From positions 59,044,042 to 59,108,041 of the forward strand of contig CM059193.1 in NCBI GenBank assembly GCA_030323885.1: a DNA stretch of 64,000 nt. The letters are read 5' to 3'. A program made the translations under genes and the position numbers. This DNA comes from Branchipolynoe longqiensis. Taxonomy: Eukaryota; Annelida; Polychaeta; Phyllodocida; Polynoidae. Below the pieces are notes generated by a model. That model saw only the letters and a program-made list of their open reading frames with translations. It was not told the origin of the DNA and made no database searches. Of the stretch, positions 30,137-39,397 are shown piece after piece (within the stretch, counting starts at the first letter, position 1; each line of letters opens with the position of its first letter).

Positions 30137-31856
30137 ACAAGTGGTGGCAACACATTCTTTTGGCTACGTCTGCATCCCTGATCCTCGCTATATTTTTGAA
30201 GGCAGACAGCCGGCTGAGGCCATCACAGATGATGTTATCTTTTGTGTTAATATAAACTGACATCACATTAAAATTCCACCTCACCGATTCCCAGAAAATC
30301 AGCCTAAGCCATTTCATGGTTGTTTTATTTTTACTCCTACCCGTGCGTAAGGCCGCGACCACCTGGGTGTTATCTGAGACAAACATAACGTTAGACCCCT
30401 TCCAACCTTCCGCCCAATGTCTCACCCCCACAAGGACCGGCCACATTTCTAACACATTTATATTATCACTTTGACAGCCCTCGTCCCTGGCCCCGCATAA
30501 GTGATGGCCCAGTTCCACCCCTACTACCTGTTTGCCATCGAAGACTCCCGCCAGCCAGTCATCTCCGTATAGCGCGCCGAAACCTGTGAGCGCAGCATCA
30601 CTGTACACCGACACACAGTTAGAACTGGGTGGTATTATACCCGCTTTCCCATTAAAGATGGCCGCAAACTCAAGCCTCCATTCGATGTCCCGACGAAAAT
30701 CTTCATTCAGTCTCACTTTATGATGGCTTTTCCTGACTGACGCTATTAAGTCATAAACTCGCCTAGAAAAGGTCCGACCGCCATGTACCACCTTGCAACA
30801 ATGAGCCAATATTCCGCCCAGGACCTCCAGCTCCCCCTTTGTGGCTTTTCGTCTACCAAGGAAGCCCGCCAGTTGCCCTCGCAGTCTCTCGAGTTTTTCC
30901 TTTGGGAGGCGTAGTTCCAGCTTGACTGAGTCTATTTCTATCCCCAGAAATTTTGTGATCTGTTCAGCTGGTGTCAACTTCTTAAAGCTGATTGAGAAAC
31001 CTAACCTTGTTAGTGTCGACATTAGAGTCCCCTGGGCTGCACAGCAGTCACCCACTGTCCGTCCCAGCACACAGAAATCATCTAAGTAATTTACGCACTG
31101 GTCATAACCTTCCCTGCATAGGCAGCGCACTATCAGGTCACTTATCTTCGAGAAGACGAACGGGCTACTGCTCAGGCCCATACATAGCCTGTTATCCCTT
31201 AAGAAAACAATACCTTCGCCAAAATCCCACATTAGCCCTTGTTTCTTACGTGAGTCTGGGTGTGTGTTCACCGCACGGTAAGCATTGCTGATATCAACCG
31301 TCGCGAGGACGTCCCCCGCCTGCAATAATTCTGTCACGTCATCTACCGAGTTGTAGCTGAACTTAGTTCTACACGACCATGTGTGTTCGTTCACGCAGCT
31401 GTCCGCCGGGCTGGAGCAATCTACTATGGCCCTAAAATCGTTGTGCCCTTTCGGCACGCTACCCAAGGCATGCGTACACACACACCGCTTCTCCACCACT
31501 GTTAACAAGCCTTTTTCTATTTCGTCTGTAATGCGGGCCGACATAATATCACACACTCCGGTGTTCATAATCGAGGTGTAATTGGCACAATAATAATTGC
31601 TGTCACAGTCGTCATCCACCACCCTGAAGCCAAAACATGCACCCCGTAACAAATACTCCCAGTCTGGGTCTGTATCGCCCCTACACAGACATTCCGCGAA
31701 CATACGGCAAGGGCGGAGCTGGGCTGGGACACCCTGTACCTCAAATATACAGTTACAATTGCCCTGTAAACAAGATGTAAATATATCAATAAACAGTTCG
31801 ACAATACCCTCATCTTGCACATCTATCACCCACAAGGTACAGAAGAGGCCCTCCAT
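30126..31856 (-). CDS. Reverse transcriptase - RNase H polyprotein
   Basis: A 576-codon uninterrupted frame. The RT part shows fingers/palm motifs: KG.NDFRAIVDCS (about 157-168), the first catalytic Asp in ATVDISNAYRAV (about 206-217), LCMGLSSSPFVF, and the YLDDF active-site box (about 275-279) followed by LGFSISFKK and FLGIEID. The RNase H part follows: YSDAALTGFGAL supplies the first Asp (about 445), NVLEMWPV the Glu, FVSDNTQVVAAL the second Asp, and KDNIICDGLSR the last. This RT-RNase H order without an integrase or protease is characteristic of DIRS/Ngaro elements. The first Met at 31856 is accepted provisionally; a long N-terminal Cys-rich region (residues 1-120) precedes recognisable RT sequence. 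No stops, so this ORF may be intact. Confidence 0.92.
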   Translation of the reverse strand: MEGLFCTLWVIDVQDEGIVELFIDIFTSCLQGNCNCIFEVQGVPAQLRPCRMFAECLCRGDTDPDWEYLLRGACFGFRVVDDDCDSNYYCANYTSIMNTGVCDIMSARITDEIEKGLLTVVEKRCVCTHALGSVPKGHNDFRAIVDCSSPADSCVNEHTWSCRTKFSYNSVDDVTELLQAGDVLATVDISNAYRAVNTHPDSRKKQGLMWDFGEGIVFLRDNRLCMGLSSSPFVFSKISDLIVRCLCREGYDQCVNYLDDFCVLGRTVGDCCAAQGTLMSTLTRLGFSISFKKLTPAEQITKFLGIEIDSVKLELRLPKEKLERLRGQLAGFLGRRKATKGELEVLGGILAHCCKVVHGGRTFSRRVYDLIASVRKSHHKVRLNEDFRRDIEWRLEFAAIFNGKAGIIPPSSNCVSVYSDAALTGFGALYGDDWLAGVFDGKQVVGVELGHHLCGARDEGCQSDNINVLEMWPVLVGVRHWAEGWKGSNVMFVSDNTQVVAALRTGRSKNKTTMKWLRLIFWESVRWNFNVMSVYINTKDNIICDGLSRLSAFKNIARIRDADVAKRMCCHHLFDC

Positions 31857-31907
31857 AGCCTCCCGAGCCTCGGCCGGCCAACCACACGCAGCCAGTCTGC
31901 ATTATTG

Positions 31908-32624
31908 CTACCCAAGCCCGGTGCGCGCCTGCGACTGGGCACCACGTGGCCCTGCCGCCACTGGCTTTCCCGCGGCGTTACCTAGGCGAACACGTGCCCC
32001 TACCCCACTCCACGTGGTCGCTGACGCAACCTCCTTGGGCTGCGGCCTGCGGCCGCTCGACCTGCTGCAGCTCGGCTCGCCCTGGGTCGCATCGGTGCTA
32101 ACATTTTTATCGAACGGGACATTATGGATAACAGTTTCGAAACCCCCACCAACAATATCGGTAGGGGGTTGCACAGAACATTCAATCAAGCAATTAGGGG
32201 AATAGGTGGCATCATCTAGCATGCAACCAACAGCAACTTGGGGAGCATCTACCGCTACATTCAAGTTTTTAGCATATGTGTCGGGAGTATTAAGCAAGTC
32301 AACATTTTTGGTAACAACAACCGAGCGTGCATTACAACAGTTCCCAACAGCAATTTGATTAGTGTCTTTGGCAGGTCGTGTGACGTTATAGCCACACACT
32401 GAGTCGCTTACCGACCCACTACTACACTTACATTGTTGAACATTTGGACACACGATATCACTTACGCAACCGTGGGCAGCGGGCGGCGCCCCCTCATAGC
32501 CCACAACCCGCTCCCCGCTGGGCAAGCCGTTAATGTCACCCGGCCTGGCAGAAGCACCGCCTGGCCCCCCGCTAGGCCCATGTGGCCCTAGCCCACACGT
32601 GTTTGCCTCTACTTGCTCGCACAT
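31908..32624 (-). CDS. Accessory ORF of the Ngaro-like element, unrecognised
   Basis: 238 codons between gag and RT on the minus strand. The composition is Gly/Pro/Ala-rich at both ends with a Cys/Asn/Asp/Val-rich centre (CPNVQQCKC, GNCCNARSV, ECSVQPP). I see no protease DTG/DSG motif, no zinc knuckle and no membrane segment. The opening frame is preceded by a stop-separated gap of about 48 bp to gag. Ngaro elements often carry an extra ORF at variable positions, but this one could equally be the C-terminal part of gag read after a stop. The last ~55 codons are GC-rich and Arg-rich, unlike the middle. Confidence 0.5.
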   Translation of the reverse strand: MCEQVEANTCGLGPHGPSGGPGGASARPGDINGLPSGERVVGYEGAPPAAHGCVSDIVCPNVQQCKCSSGSVSDSVCGYNVTRPAKDTNQIAVGNCCNARSVVVTKNVDLLNTPDTYAKNLNVAVDAPQVAVGCMLDDATYSPNCLIECSVQPPTDIVGGGFETVIHNVPFDKNVSTDATQGEPSCSRSSGRRPQPKEVASATTWSGVGARVRLGNAAGKPVAAGPRGAQSQARTGLG

Positions 32625-32672
32625 GCATAACTCCCGCCTACTCGCATGCGCCCCGACCCCACCAAGGCGGAG

Positions 32673-33134
32673 TCAGTAGCATTTATTCACACACGATTCG
32701 ATCGAATGATCTTTGCTTTTGCAAGCGAGACAGCGGTGTTCCCACTTACAGTCCTTGGCTGTGCATCCGTCTTTGTTGTAGTTAAAGGCGTAACACGCAC
32801 CTTTGACCTTACTACTACGCTCCGAGCTCCTCTTAGCCCCCATGCCCGTGCGTGCGGCTGCCACCTTCTTAGTATCTTTTAGCGCCTTAGCATTGTCCAG
32901 ATTAAAGTGTAGGAGTGACAGCTCCTGATCACCTAGCTTAAAATGTTTGAGGCCTTTTTCCTTAACCTTCTCGCGTACTCCTTTATCATAGCCCCTGTAC
33001 GCATCGTCCGTATAGTTTGCCGTGGTGGCATGCATACAAAGATAAGCTAAATGTCCCATGTAGCCATGGACGTGGTGCATCTCCATCCCGACTTTCTCCG
33101 CCTTTTTCATGCCCCACAGGAGCGCCGCGTACAT
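32673..33134 (-). CDS. Gag-like protein, N-terminally truncated, with Cys/His motif
   Basis: A 153-codon frame from the first Met; the phase stays open upstream to repeat A (plus-strand 33192), so the real N terminus is missing or reads out of the repeat. The C-terminal third has Cys/His spacing CYAFNYNKDGC...CKWEHRC..CKSKDHSIESC (residues about 113-150), which resembles the C-x-G-x-C-x4-C-x-H type found in ORF1 of DIRS/Ngaro elements and suggests nucleic-acid binding. The N part (ELMYAALLWGMKKAEKVG) looks helical. Ngaro gag proteins are usually several hundred residues, so about half appears lost at the junction with repeat A. Confidence 0.75.
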   Translation of the reverse strand: MYAALLWGMKKAEKVGMEMHHVHGYMGHLAYLCMHATTANYTDDAYRGYDKGVREKVKEKGLKHFKLGDQELSLLHFNLDNAKALKDTKKVAAARTGMGAKRSSERSSKVKGACYAFNYNKDGCTAKDCKWEHRCLACKSKDHSIESCVNKCY

Positions 33135-33192
33135 AAGTTCTATAAAACTGACCTTCTTGATACTCTTTTCCCCTTTTACATAACGGTCAATG

Positions 33193-33439
33193 GCAAAAAT
33201 AGGAGGTGGAGTGGGCAGAAGGAGGGCGAGCAGGAGGCCACCTGGAGGGAAGGCGGGGAGTAGGGCTGCTTGGAGCAGCTAACCTCCCCTCCAGGCCGCA
33301 CACCAACCACCAGCTCCACCTACCCAACACACTAAACTTATACAAGTTGTCCAGGAGTTGGGGAGAATACAAGTAGAGAAGGATAATAGGATAATTACAT
33401 TGCATGAATAATATACGCATAAGAGTTTATACATAACAT
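33193..33439 (-). repeat. Ngaro split direct repeat A (upstream, 5' copy)
   Basis: Opens the element on the minus strand. On the inner side it joins the gag frame directly (plus-strand ...GCCATTGACC | GCAAAAATAGG boundary region), without the usual untranslated leader. Confidence 0.9.
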
Positions 33440-34004
33440 AAACATAGCTACAGCACAGTAAATGAGATAAAAATAAGGTAGTAGGTTGAGTAGTTTAATT
33501 TCTGGCAAGGGATTATTTGCCCTTGTTAATAGTTTTTAAATTTGTTATAGATCCTCCATTGCGACTGAGACGGGTCAACATCCAATAGACGAGATAACCG
33601 TTCCGACTGCGCATGCGCTGAAAACGGCGTTGGCAGCAAAGCAAATGTTTACGGCCATTGAGTTTGCCGATACGCGTAGGGCAACACTACGATTTTATTC
33701 AAAATTAATCAAAATACATAGCAATTTGGCACAAACATGGATGGATGGATGCTATATAATAATATAATGAATATGTTTAAGACACAACTCTCCATTATTA
33801 AGCATTTTGAGCTAAGAAAATACAATTTCAGACACTTTACAGACTGATGTTTACATCACCATTGATTAGACATAAGTAATTCTTGTTCTAGATATTAAAA
33901 TTTCAAATGTGTCAACAAATACTTGTTTCAAAGAAATATATAACCAATATCTGATTAACCATACTCATTTTCTAGTTCTACATATGTAATTAATCATAGA
34001 ATAT
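33440..34004. other. No gene; decayed repeat fragment
   Basis: At about 33590-33720 GACTGCGCATGCGCTGAAAA and GGCCATTGAGTTTGCC match 3320-3395. The rest is AT-rich and unannotated. Confidence 0.5.
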
Positions 34005-34350
34005 AAATAAAAACATGAATAAAATAAGTCAAAATGACTCTGGCTATGGCTCTAACACTACTCTGAGTGCCCAGATTTGTCTAATTCTAAATGCACATGG
34101 CATAAGATGATATTGATGATATTGATGTAAGGCAATGCTGGATAAAAGATTAATATCTTAATCTATTATATACATTTTTTTAGTTGGTATTCTATGTTTC
34201 AAAAAAGAGCTGAGATGAGCTGAAACTAGCACATTTCATAACTGCACCCAGTGTATTAGCATGTGCCATGTGCTTCTCGCGGGTTTGTTTTTCTTCCACG
34301 CATCCCACAATGCACCGCACCACTGGAATGGTGGTGTAGTCTATTTAGGC
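34005..34350. repeat. Dispersed repeat J, copy 2
   Basis: Collinear with 3536-3874. This copy lacks a few bases around GATATTGATGATATTGATG and has CTTCTCGCGGGTTTG where copy 1 has a G-run. Confidence 0.75.
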
Positions 34351-34399
34351 GAGGTGCGCCGAGGTGGCGCTACCAGTACAGTGTTGCTGTCTTAAGGAG

Positions 34400-34883
34400 T
34401 ATAACAATAATCATAATAAGTAATATTCCCTTCTGTATCCTTATACTCACATATGCAGGTATAGCAATACCTCAGGGAGTTTGACAACACTGCCTTGCAG
34501 AGTTCTAAACCACTGCCTTGTGGTACAGGTCCTTGACAGAACCGAAGGCTAAGGGAGCAAACCCTAAACAGAAAACCATGTCACTGTGGCAGCATTAAGG
34601 GCGGTTGATGTATGGAACTCCAAACATCTCCCGACCAGCCACTGCAGGGACAAATAGTTTTGCGCCTGTCTTGACATGTTCTTGCCGGTGTGAAACCTCT
34701 ATTTGCTCCCCGAGAGAGTGCCGCTGGTAACTTGCAAAAGCCAGCAGCACTTCAACACTTTTGCAGGCAGCTTTCATGAAATATGCAACTCTCACAGCAG
34801 AGAGCTAAATGGAGAGCGGCAGTCAAGTAATGAAAGCAGTCTTTGTCGCATCGCGACCGACAGCATGATGATGATGATGATGA
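34400..34883 (+). mobile_element. Retroposon F, copy with (ATG)n tail
   Basis: Forward copy of the element at 17007-17436. Landmarks in order: ATAGCAATACCTCAGGGAG, GGCTAAGGGAGCAAACCCTA, GACATGTTCTTGCCGGTGTG and CAAAAGCCAGCAGCACTTC, ending CGCATCGCGACCGACAGC then (ATG)n at 34864-34883. Target duplication not identified for this copy. Confidence 0.72.
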
Positions 34884-34914
34884 TACTCACATAATCTGTT
34901 TTGCATCGCATCAA

Positions 34915-35322
34915 TCAATCAATAGTTCCGTCCTCTAATCGAGGGTTGGATGCAATGGTTCTCCACTTGTCCCGATGGTGTGCTGTTCTGATAGACTGTG
35001 AATAATTCAAGCCTGTCCACTGTGAAATATTTGTAAACCATGATGTTCTTGGTCTCCCTGTCCCTCTGCTGCCATTCACCTTCCCTTCCAACAATGTACG
35101 GTATATTGAACTCTGACGAATGATGTGGCCAAAATGAATAAGTTTCTTTGTCTGTATAGTGGCAAACAAGCGTTTCTTATTTTTAATTTTTCTGAGAACT
35201 TCTTTGTTCGTGATCTTCTTTGTCCATGATATTTTCATCATCCTTCGATAAGTCCACATCTCAAATGCTGCTAAACGTTTGTACATTTTCTTTGAGATTG
35301 TCCATGTCTCAGCCCGATACAT
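34915..35322 (-). pseudogene. LINE reverse transcriptase, C-terminal fragment (copy 1)
   Basis: Encodes the post-RT thumb/C-terminal segment ending in LEDGTID and stop: AETWTISKKMYKRLAAFEMW, YRRMMKISWTKKITNKEVL, LIHFGHIIRQSS and GRPRTSWFTNI are the typical landmarks of endonuclease-reverse transcriptases of RTE-like or related LINEs. The Met at 35322 is not a real start; it arises at the 46-bp deletion that puts this part out of phase with the upstream RT frame. Confidence 0.85.
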
Positions 35323-35744
35323 TAGAGCATCTTACTTGATGTTAACACTCTATACATTTTGGAGAATGTTGTTCGGGCTATTGTTATCCTTCTCTTAATT
35401 TCTTCCTCACATCTCCCATCATTTGTAATCTTTTGTCCGAGATATATGAATTCGGATACTTGTTCTATGTTTGTGCCATCTATGGTTATACCGATATTTG
35501 GTTTATCTGTCTTTTTACTTATAACCATTGTTTTGGTCTTCCTGGCATTCATCTTCATGTTGAATAGTATTCCAGCTTTATTGATTCTATTCACAATATC
35601 TTGTAGGTTTTTCTCACTGTCTGCTAGTATTACACTGTCATCAGCATATCTAAGATTGTTGACATTCATGCCACCTATTGTCACTCCCTTGCAATCTTCA
35701 ATGTGTCTGAAAATCATCTCTGTGTACAGGTTAAAAAGACACAC
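35322..35744 (-). pseudogene. LINE reverse transcriptase, catalytic C-half (copy 1)
   Basis: 140 codons including the RT active-site box LRYADDSVILA (residues about 30-40), the AGILFNMKMNARKTKTMVIS region and YLGQKITNDGRC..EIKRRI. It begins near the 5' truncation point. The frame ends at the deletion, so catalytic and C-terminal parts are separated. Confidence 0.88.
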
Positions 35745-35760
35745 CCCTGTCGCATTGCAT

Positions 35761-36041
35761 GCATCGCATATATATACTAATTTAGATGATATACCTACAC
35801 CAGTATCAGGATGTCTTCAGCACATCATATTCCCAAGTGGTCGCTCATCCAGGTACTGATGAGACTCGACATTGTCATAATTCAGTGATCAGATGAGAAC
35901 CAATCTTTCCAATGTGATATTAATCATTAAACAGGTACTGATTCCTTCTTTTTCTGTTCCTTTTTTTAAAGGATATTTGTCTTTTTAGTGTTTATTTAAG
36001 ACGATTTAAGGAGGAGAGTGCTTTCCTTTCATTCGAACCGG
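35761..36041. other. No gene recognised
   Basis: Possible remnants of an unclassified repeat (CAGGTACTGAT occurs at 35850 and 35933). Confidence 0.35.
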
Positions 36042-36362
36042 GTGCGGTGGCCCAATCGGTAAAGGGCAGCCGTCCCATGTGGAAGGACGGGAGTTCATTT
36101 CACGGTCGAGTCAAACCAATGATAGAAATGATACTTGTCGCTTCCTAGCCTGGCACTCGGCATTAACAGGACATGACAAGGACTGGCTTAGCTCCATGTC
36201 AGGATAATGTGACTAAGTGGGATATCGGATCATGGCACCGGCGGCCTGATTTCCCCAGTGGGGAAGCAATATAAAGTCACCATGAGTGCACACTGTCACA
36301 AATCAGTACGCATCCTGATATGACCTTAGATGTTGCCAGGACGTAAACCTCCAACAATCAAC
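36042..36362 (+). mobile_element. SINE A, full length, good reference copy
   Basis: Head GGGTGCGGTGGCCCAATCGG with A box, B-box region GGGAGTTCATTTCACGGTCG, CGAGTCAAACCAATGA, middle TGATACTTGTCGCTTCCTAG, class-A segment GGATAATGTGACTAAGTGGG, GCACACTGTCACAAATCAGT, and tail TGACCTTAGATGTTGCCAGG ACGTAAACCTCCAAC. Confidence 0.88.
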
Positions 36363-37119
36363 CAACCCATCTTTCGTTCATTCGTTCATTTTTGTTTTTA
36401 TTTTTATTTTCCTTTAGAGAAGCGCACCCTAGTGATAGCGGCTTGTCTTTCATCTCGGTTCCCTGAACCCACCCTCCTCCTCCTCCTCCTCTTCCTCCGC
36501 CTCAGGGCGTCTGCGCGTTTCTGTTGCTATGGTAGCAGGTGGTAACGAGGCTGAGTGTGAGGCCAACTACTAACGCTTATCGATATACGTTATCAGTCAG
36601 TTCCAGCAACAGCCAGCCCACGTGACCACTGCCTTGTTATGCAATGTGAGTGCTGGTTTGGGGGAGTTTTCAGTCCTGTTGGCGCTCAATATGTTGAGCT
36701 GATAAAGATTGAATTCCCGACAAAACCGCACTTGATGGTTGAAAATGGACTTGTCAAGAGCGATAATGGGACACATGTACTTCGTTCATGCTTGTTTTGC
36801 TTCGATGCATCCTATATGGTGGTGATAGTGAAGATAACAACAATGACAATGACGATGATGATGATAATGATATTCATAATAATTATTATAATAATTTAGA
36901 CTGCATTTGTTCAAGCTCGTTCATCTTTTCATAACTTATATTACTGAAGAAATATTATTGTACTGAGATCATTTAAATAGTCATGTAATAACAATAATCC
37001 ACAATGGGTGGTGGCATATTATTAATAAATTAAACCGTGGGGTTTGGGTCTTAATAAAATAAATATATATGTGGGTGGTGGGTGAACAAAAAATCACCTT
37101 ATATTCACCCCCCATCTCC
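36363..37119. other. No gene recognised; microsatellites
   Basis: A (TCC)n stretch at about 36475-36500 and a (GAT)n/(AAT)n stretch at about 36838-36895. An ATG-started frame at 36639-36899 runs into the microsatellite and has no domain signature. Confidence 0.4.
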
Positions 37120-37215
37120 CCATCACAGTGAGGCAGCACTATAAAGTTACCATCAGTGGGTACTTTCACAACACAATGAATGTCATAATATGACCAATAA
37201 ACCAAATCAAATGGA
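37120..37215 (+). mobile_element. SINE A 3' fragment, decayed
   Basis: GAGGCAGCACTATAAAGTTACC and TATGACC...AAACCAAATC are recognisable; heavily diverged. Confidence 0.45.
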
Positions 37216-37261
37216 TGGCAGTGAAGTCTATGAAGGTGTCCTGTATTAACGCCCACTTTTA

Positions 37262-38690
37262 GCCCAAGTCACACCTACCCGGACGAGCCCCTGATTTCTA
37301 GCCGGACCTCTCCCAGACCACTCCCCCGGACTGTCCCAGACAGCCCCGGAAAAAATCACTATTTTGGTCGTTTTTGGGCTTGCTGTCACACCTACCCAGC
37401 TGAGCCATGGTCTAGCCAAAGACCAGAGGCCGGATCGCCCTGGACTGAGCCGGACCACCCCCGGACTACCCACAGTATCCATGGAGAAGTCATGGATCAG
37501 TCCCACACAACCCTGGATCAACCCCGGACAACCCCGGATTGACCCTGGACCACCCACAGACTCCCCGGTGTATCTAGAGATTATCCTCGGACTGGGCCGG
37601 AGACCCCGGGACAACCCTGGACAAGCCCCGGACCATCCCTGGACAGCCCGGACGATCCCCGGTGCATCCCCAGTTTACCCCCGGTAAACTGGGGGTAAAC
37701 TGGGGTGCACCAGGGACTACCCCCGGACTGCCCGGACCACCCCCGGACTACATCATGACCAAATCAACTGGGAAGAGAGTAGCATCGAAGAGGGTTGTGC
37801 AGAAGGAGCCCACCAAAACACGGAAAAGACCACCACTGTCACCCTCAACTTCGGATTTGTCATCAGATGAGGAATCTGCCTGGGATGTGTCGCCACCTCC
37901 CCATGCTGTGACGCTGCCTCCACCAGTCCAGTTGTCACACGGGAAGACGGCAGTGAAGCGCAAGAAGCTGGATGCTCTAGCTCTGACAAGTGAGCAGCAC
38001 TTGGAGGTGTCAGAGTGGTTACGCTTAAATGACTACATTTATGTCAAAGGATAAACCGACTACAAGAACACCGCCTTAAAGAAGCATGCCTCGGAGGAGA
38101 AGGCAAAGGAGATGGGGTTGGACGACACTAAACCGCTCATCACCTGGTATGAGTCTATACACACCAAGGTGGGAAAACTGAGCGATTTCAAGTCCGGTGC
38201 CGCAGTGAGGGAGTTGTCCGATCGGGAGATCTACATCAAGGGGCATTTTGGCTTCCTGTGGAGTCATATCGTGCAGCAGCCGTTCAGATCAGATGTCACT
38301 CTGCAGTCTCGGTTGCAACCCGTGCCGCCGGCTTTGACAGCAACAACAACCACAGCAACAGCAACAGCTACAGCCACAGCAACAGCTTCAACTTCTCGTG
38401 CAGCCCCTCTCACCCTACTATCTACTTGCGGTGATGATGATGACGGCAATTTGATGCCAGCTGACCAGGCACCACCACCAGCAACTCAACCAGCAACTCA
38501 ACCAGCAACTCAACCAGCAACTCAACCGGAGACTCCTTGCCTGAACTGAACAGCTGTACTGTGTTTATTGAGTTATGATGTAAATTGCGAGTGATTGTGA
38601 TTGTGAACAGAGTTGTGATTGTGTACATATCATAGTGTTTATTATTATCACTTGTTGACAATAAAAATATGAAAAATATGAAACCACTAA
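37262..38690 (+). mobile_element. CCGGAC-type Harbinger-like element carrying a DNA-binding-protein gene
   Basis: Left end GCCCAAGTCACACCTACCC preceded by TTA matches the CCGGAC-type termini at 15682 and 12664. About 480 bp of ACCCCCGGACTACCC-type words follow, including a palindromic CCCCGGTAAACTGGGG patch near 37676-37702. The words run directly into the ORF at 37755. No right terminus with GGTAGGTGTGACT is found before the TTCAACTACG-type element at 38694, so the right end is lost. It is the only word element in the window that keeps a protein gene. Confidence 0.72.
37755..38549 (+). pseudogene. MADF/Myb-like DNA-binding protein of the CCGGAC element (one in-frame stop)
   Basis: From ATG at 37755 the frame runs to TAA at 38052-38054 and continues in the same phase to 38549, so a single stop interrupts an otherwise ~264-codon protein. 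Residues 1-70 are basic and Ser/Pro-rich, resembling a linker with KRVASK and KTRKRP patches. A MADF-like domain follows: LTSEQHLEVSEWLRLNDYIY (about 78-97), the stop, DYKNTALKKHASEEKAKEMG, ITWYESIHTKVGKLSDFKSG and ELSDREIYIKGHFGFLWSHI. Transposon-derived MADF/Myb-SANT-like proteins of this type accompany PIF/Harbinger transposases as the DNA-binding subunit. The C terminus is low complexity: (AT)n-coded Thr/Ala runs and QPATQPAT repeats. An AATAAA lies at 38662-38667. An upstream extension to the Met at 37662 reads only through word repeats and is rejected. Confidence 0.75.
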
Positions 38691-38878
38691 TAACCAGGGC
38701 TGTGTCCAAGTATGTTAGAGTATGCTAGAACATGCTAGAGTACACTAGAGCATGCTAGAGTACGTTAGCATCACGGATGCAAATTCAGCCTCTAACATAC
38801 CACTTTTTTTTAACATGTTCAAAACTTAAATTGGAGATCACGGCTCACCCATGTTATTACCAAGTTAAAGTTGCATAG

Positions 38879-39216
38879 TCTGATGGTTTTGGGGTTTTTC
38901 AGATTTTCTGAGATAAATACATTAGGTTGATCGTTATAATGTACCTTACTTTAGCTTGAAGTAACTTTTATTTGAAGTGGGTAACATTTGAGATATTTGA
39001 AGTGCAACCATGCTAAATTAATTTTGGCAAGCTTGCCAAAACTCTGACACCATAGCCCTCTGCAGTAACAGGTTCTATTCAATTGCCTCACTATTCCCAT
39101 CTGTGTGGCGACAAATCTTTACTAAGTGTACCAGTATCGAAGGTAGATATGTAGAATCCAATTTAGATAATTATTTTGCTTTTGAAAATTTGATGTTGTC
39201 ATCGGACTATCTAGCT
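38879..39216. mobile_element. TTAA MITE (family T) with an empty-site counterpart in the window
   Basis: AGTTGCATAGTCTGATGG to CATCGGACTATCTAGCT, flanked by TTAA (38875-38878, 39217-39220). The uninterrupted target ACCAAGTTAACATCACGGAC is present at about 59095-59114 in a related element, confirming the 4-bp TTAA duplication. Confidence 0.93.
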
Positions 39217-39397
39217 TTAACATCACGGACAAGTACGGATGCTGGTACGTTCAACTACGTTCAACTACTTTCAACTACTTTCAACTACTTTCAACTACTT
39301 TCAACTACATTCAACTACGTTCAACTACTTTCAACTACGTTAGCCTCCACTATGTTCAACTACGTTCAACTACGTTCAACTACATTCAACTACATTA

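Larger units (their letters stand above)
28718..33439 (-). mobile_element. Ngaro/DIRS-type tyrosine-recombinase retrotransposon
   Basis: On the minus strand the order is repeat A (33439-33193), gag-like ORF, a 238-codon ORF, RT/RNase H, tyrosine recombinase, repeat B (29137-29060), second A (29060-28814), second B (28794-28718). An A-ORFs-B-A-B arrangement of split direct repeats is the diagnostic organisation of Ngaro-like elements, as opposed to LTRs or the inverted repeats of DIRS1. Insertion occurs through recombinase-mediated integration of a circular intermediate in this group, with no target duplication, and I see none. The two A copies differ at only about four positions in 247 bp, so the insertion is recent. 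Probably non-functional: the gag frame lacks its expected N-terminal region and the recombinase is frameshifted. Confidence 0.9.
34912..35760 (-). mobile_element. 5'-truncated LINE, copy 1
   Basis: Minus-strand LINE 3' end whose terminus is a short ATTG/TTGATTGATTG repeat (plus-strand ATCAATCAATCAATAG at 34908-34923). It is 5'-truncated near 35760. It is about 2% diverged from copy 2 at 63012-63731 over the shared region (some 16 differences noted by eye) and lacks ~46 bp at about 35329, which breaks the frame. Confidence 0.88.

Noticed and set aside
28718..33439. LTR retrotransposon (Gypsy or Copia)
   Set aside because: There is no integrase or protease, the repeats are split A/B and not terminal LTRs, and a tyrosine recombinase is present.
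36042..36120. Functional tRNA gene (A and B boxes present)
   Set aside because: The acceptor stem does not pair and the head is joined to the conserved SINE body and tail present in many copies.
37662..37754. Upstream start for the MADF-like protein at 37662
   Set aside because: The extra 31 codons are CCGGAC word-repeat translation; the Met at 37755 begins the non-repetitive protein sequence.
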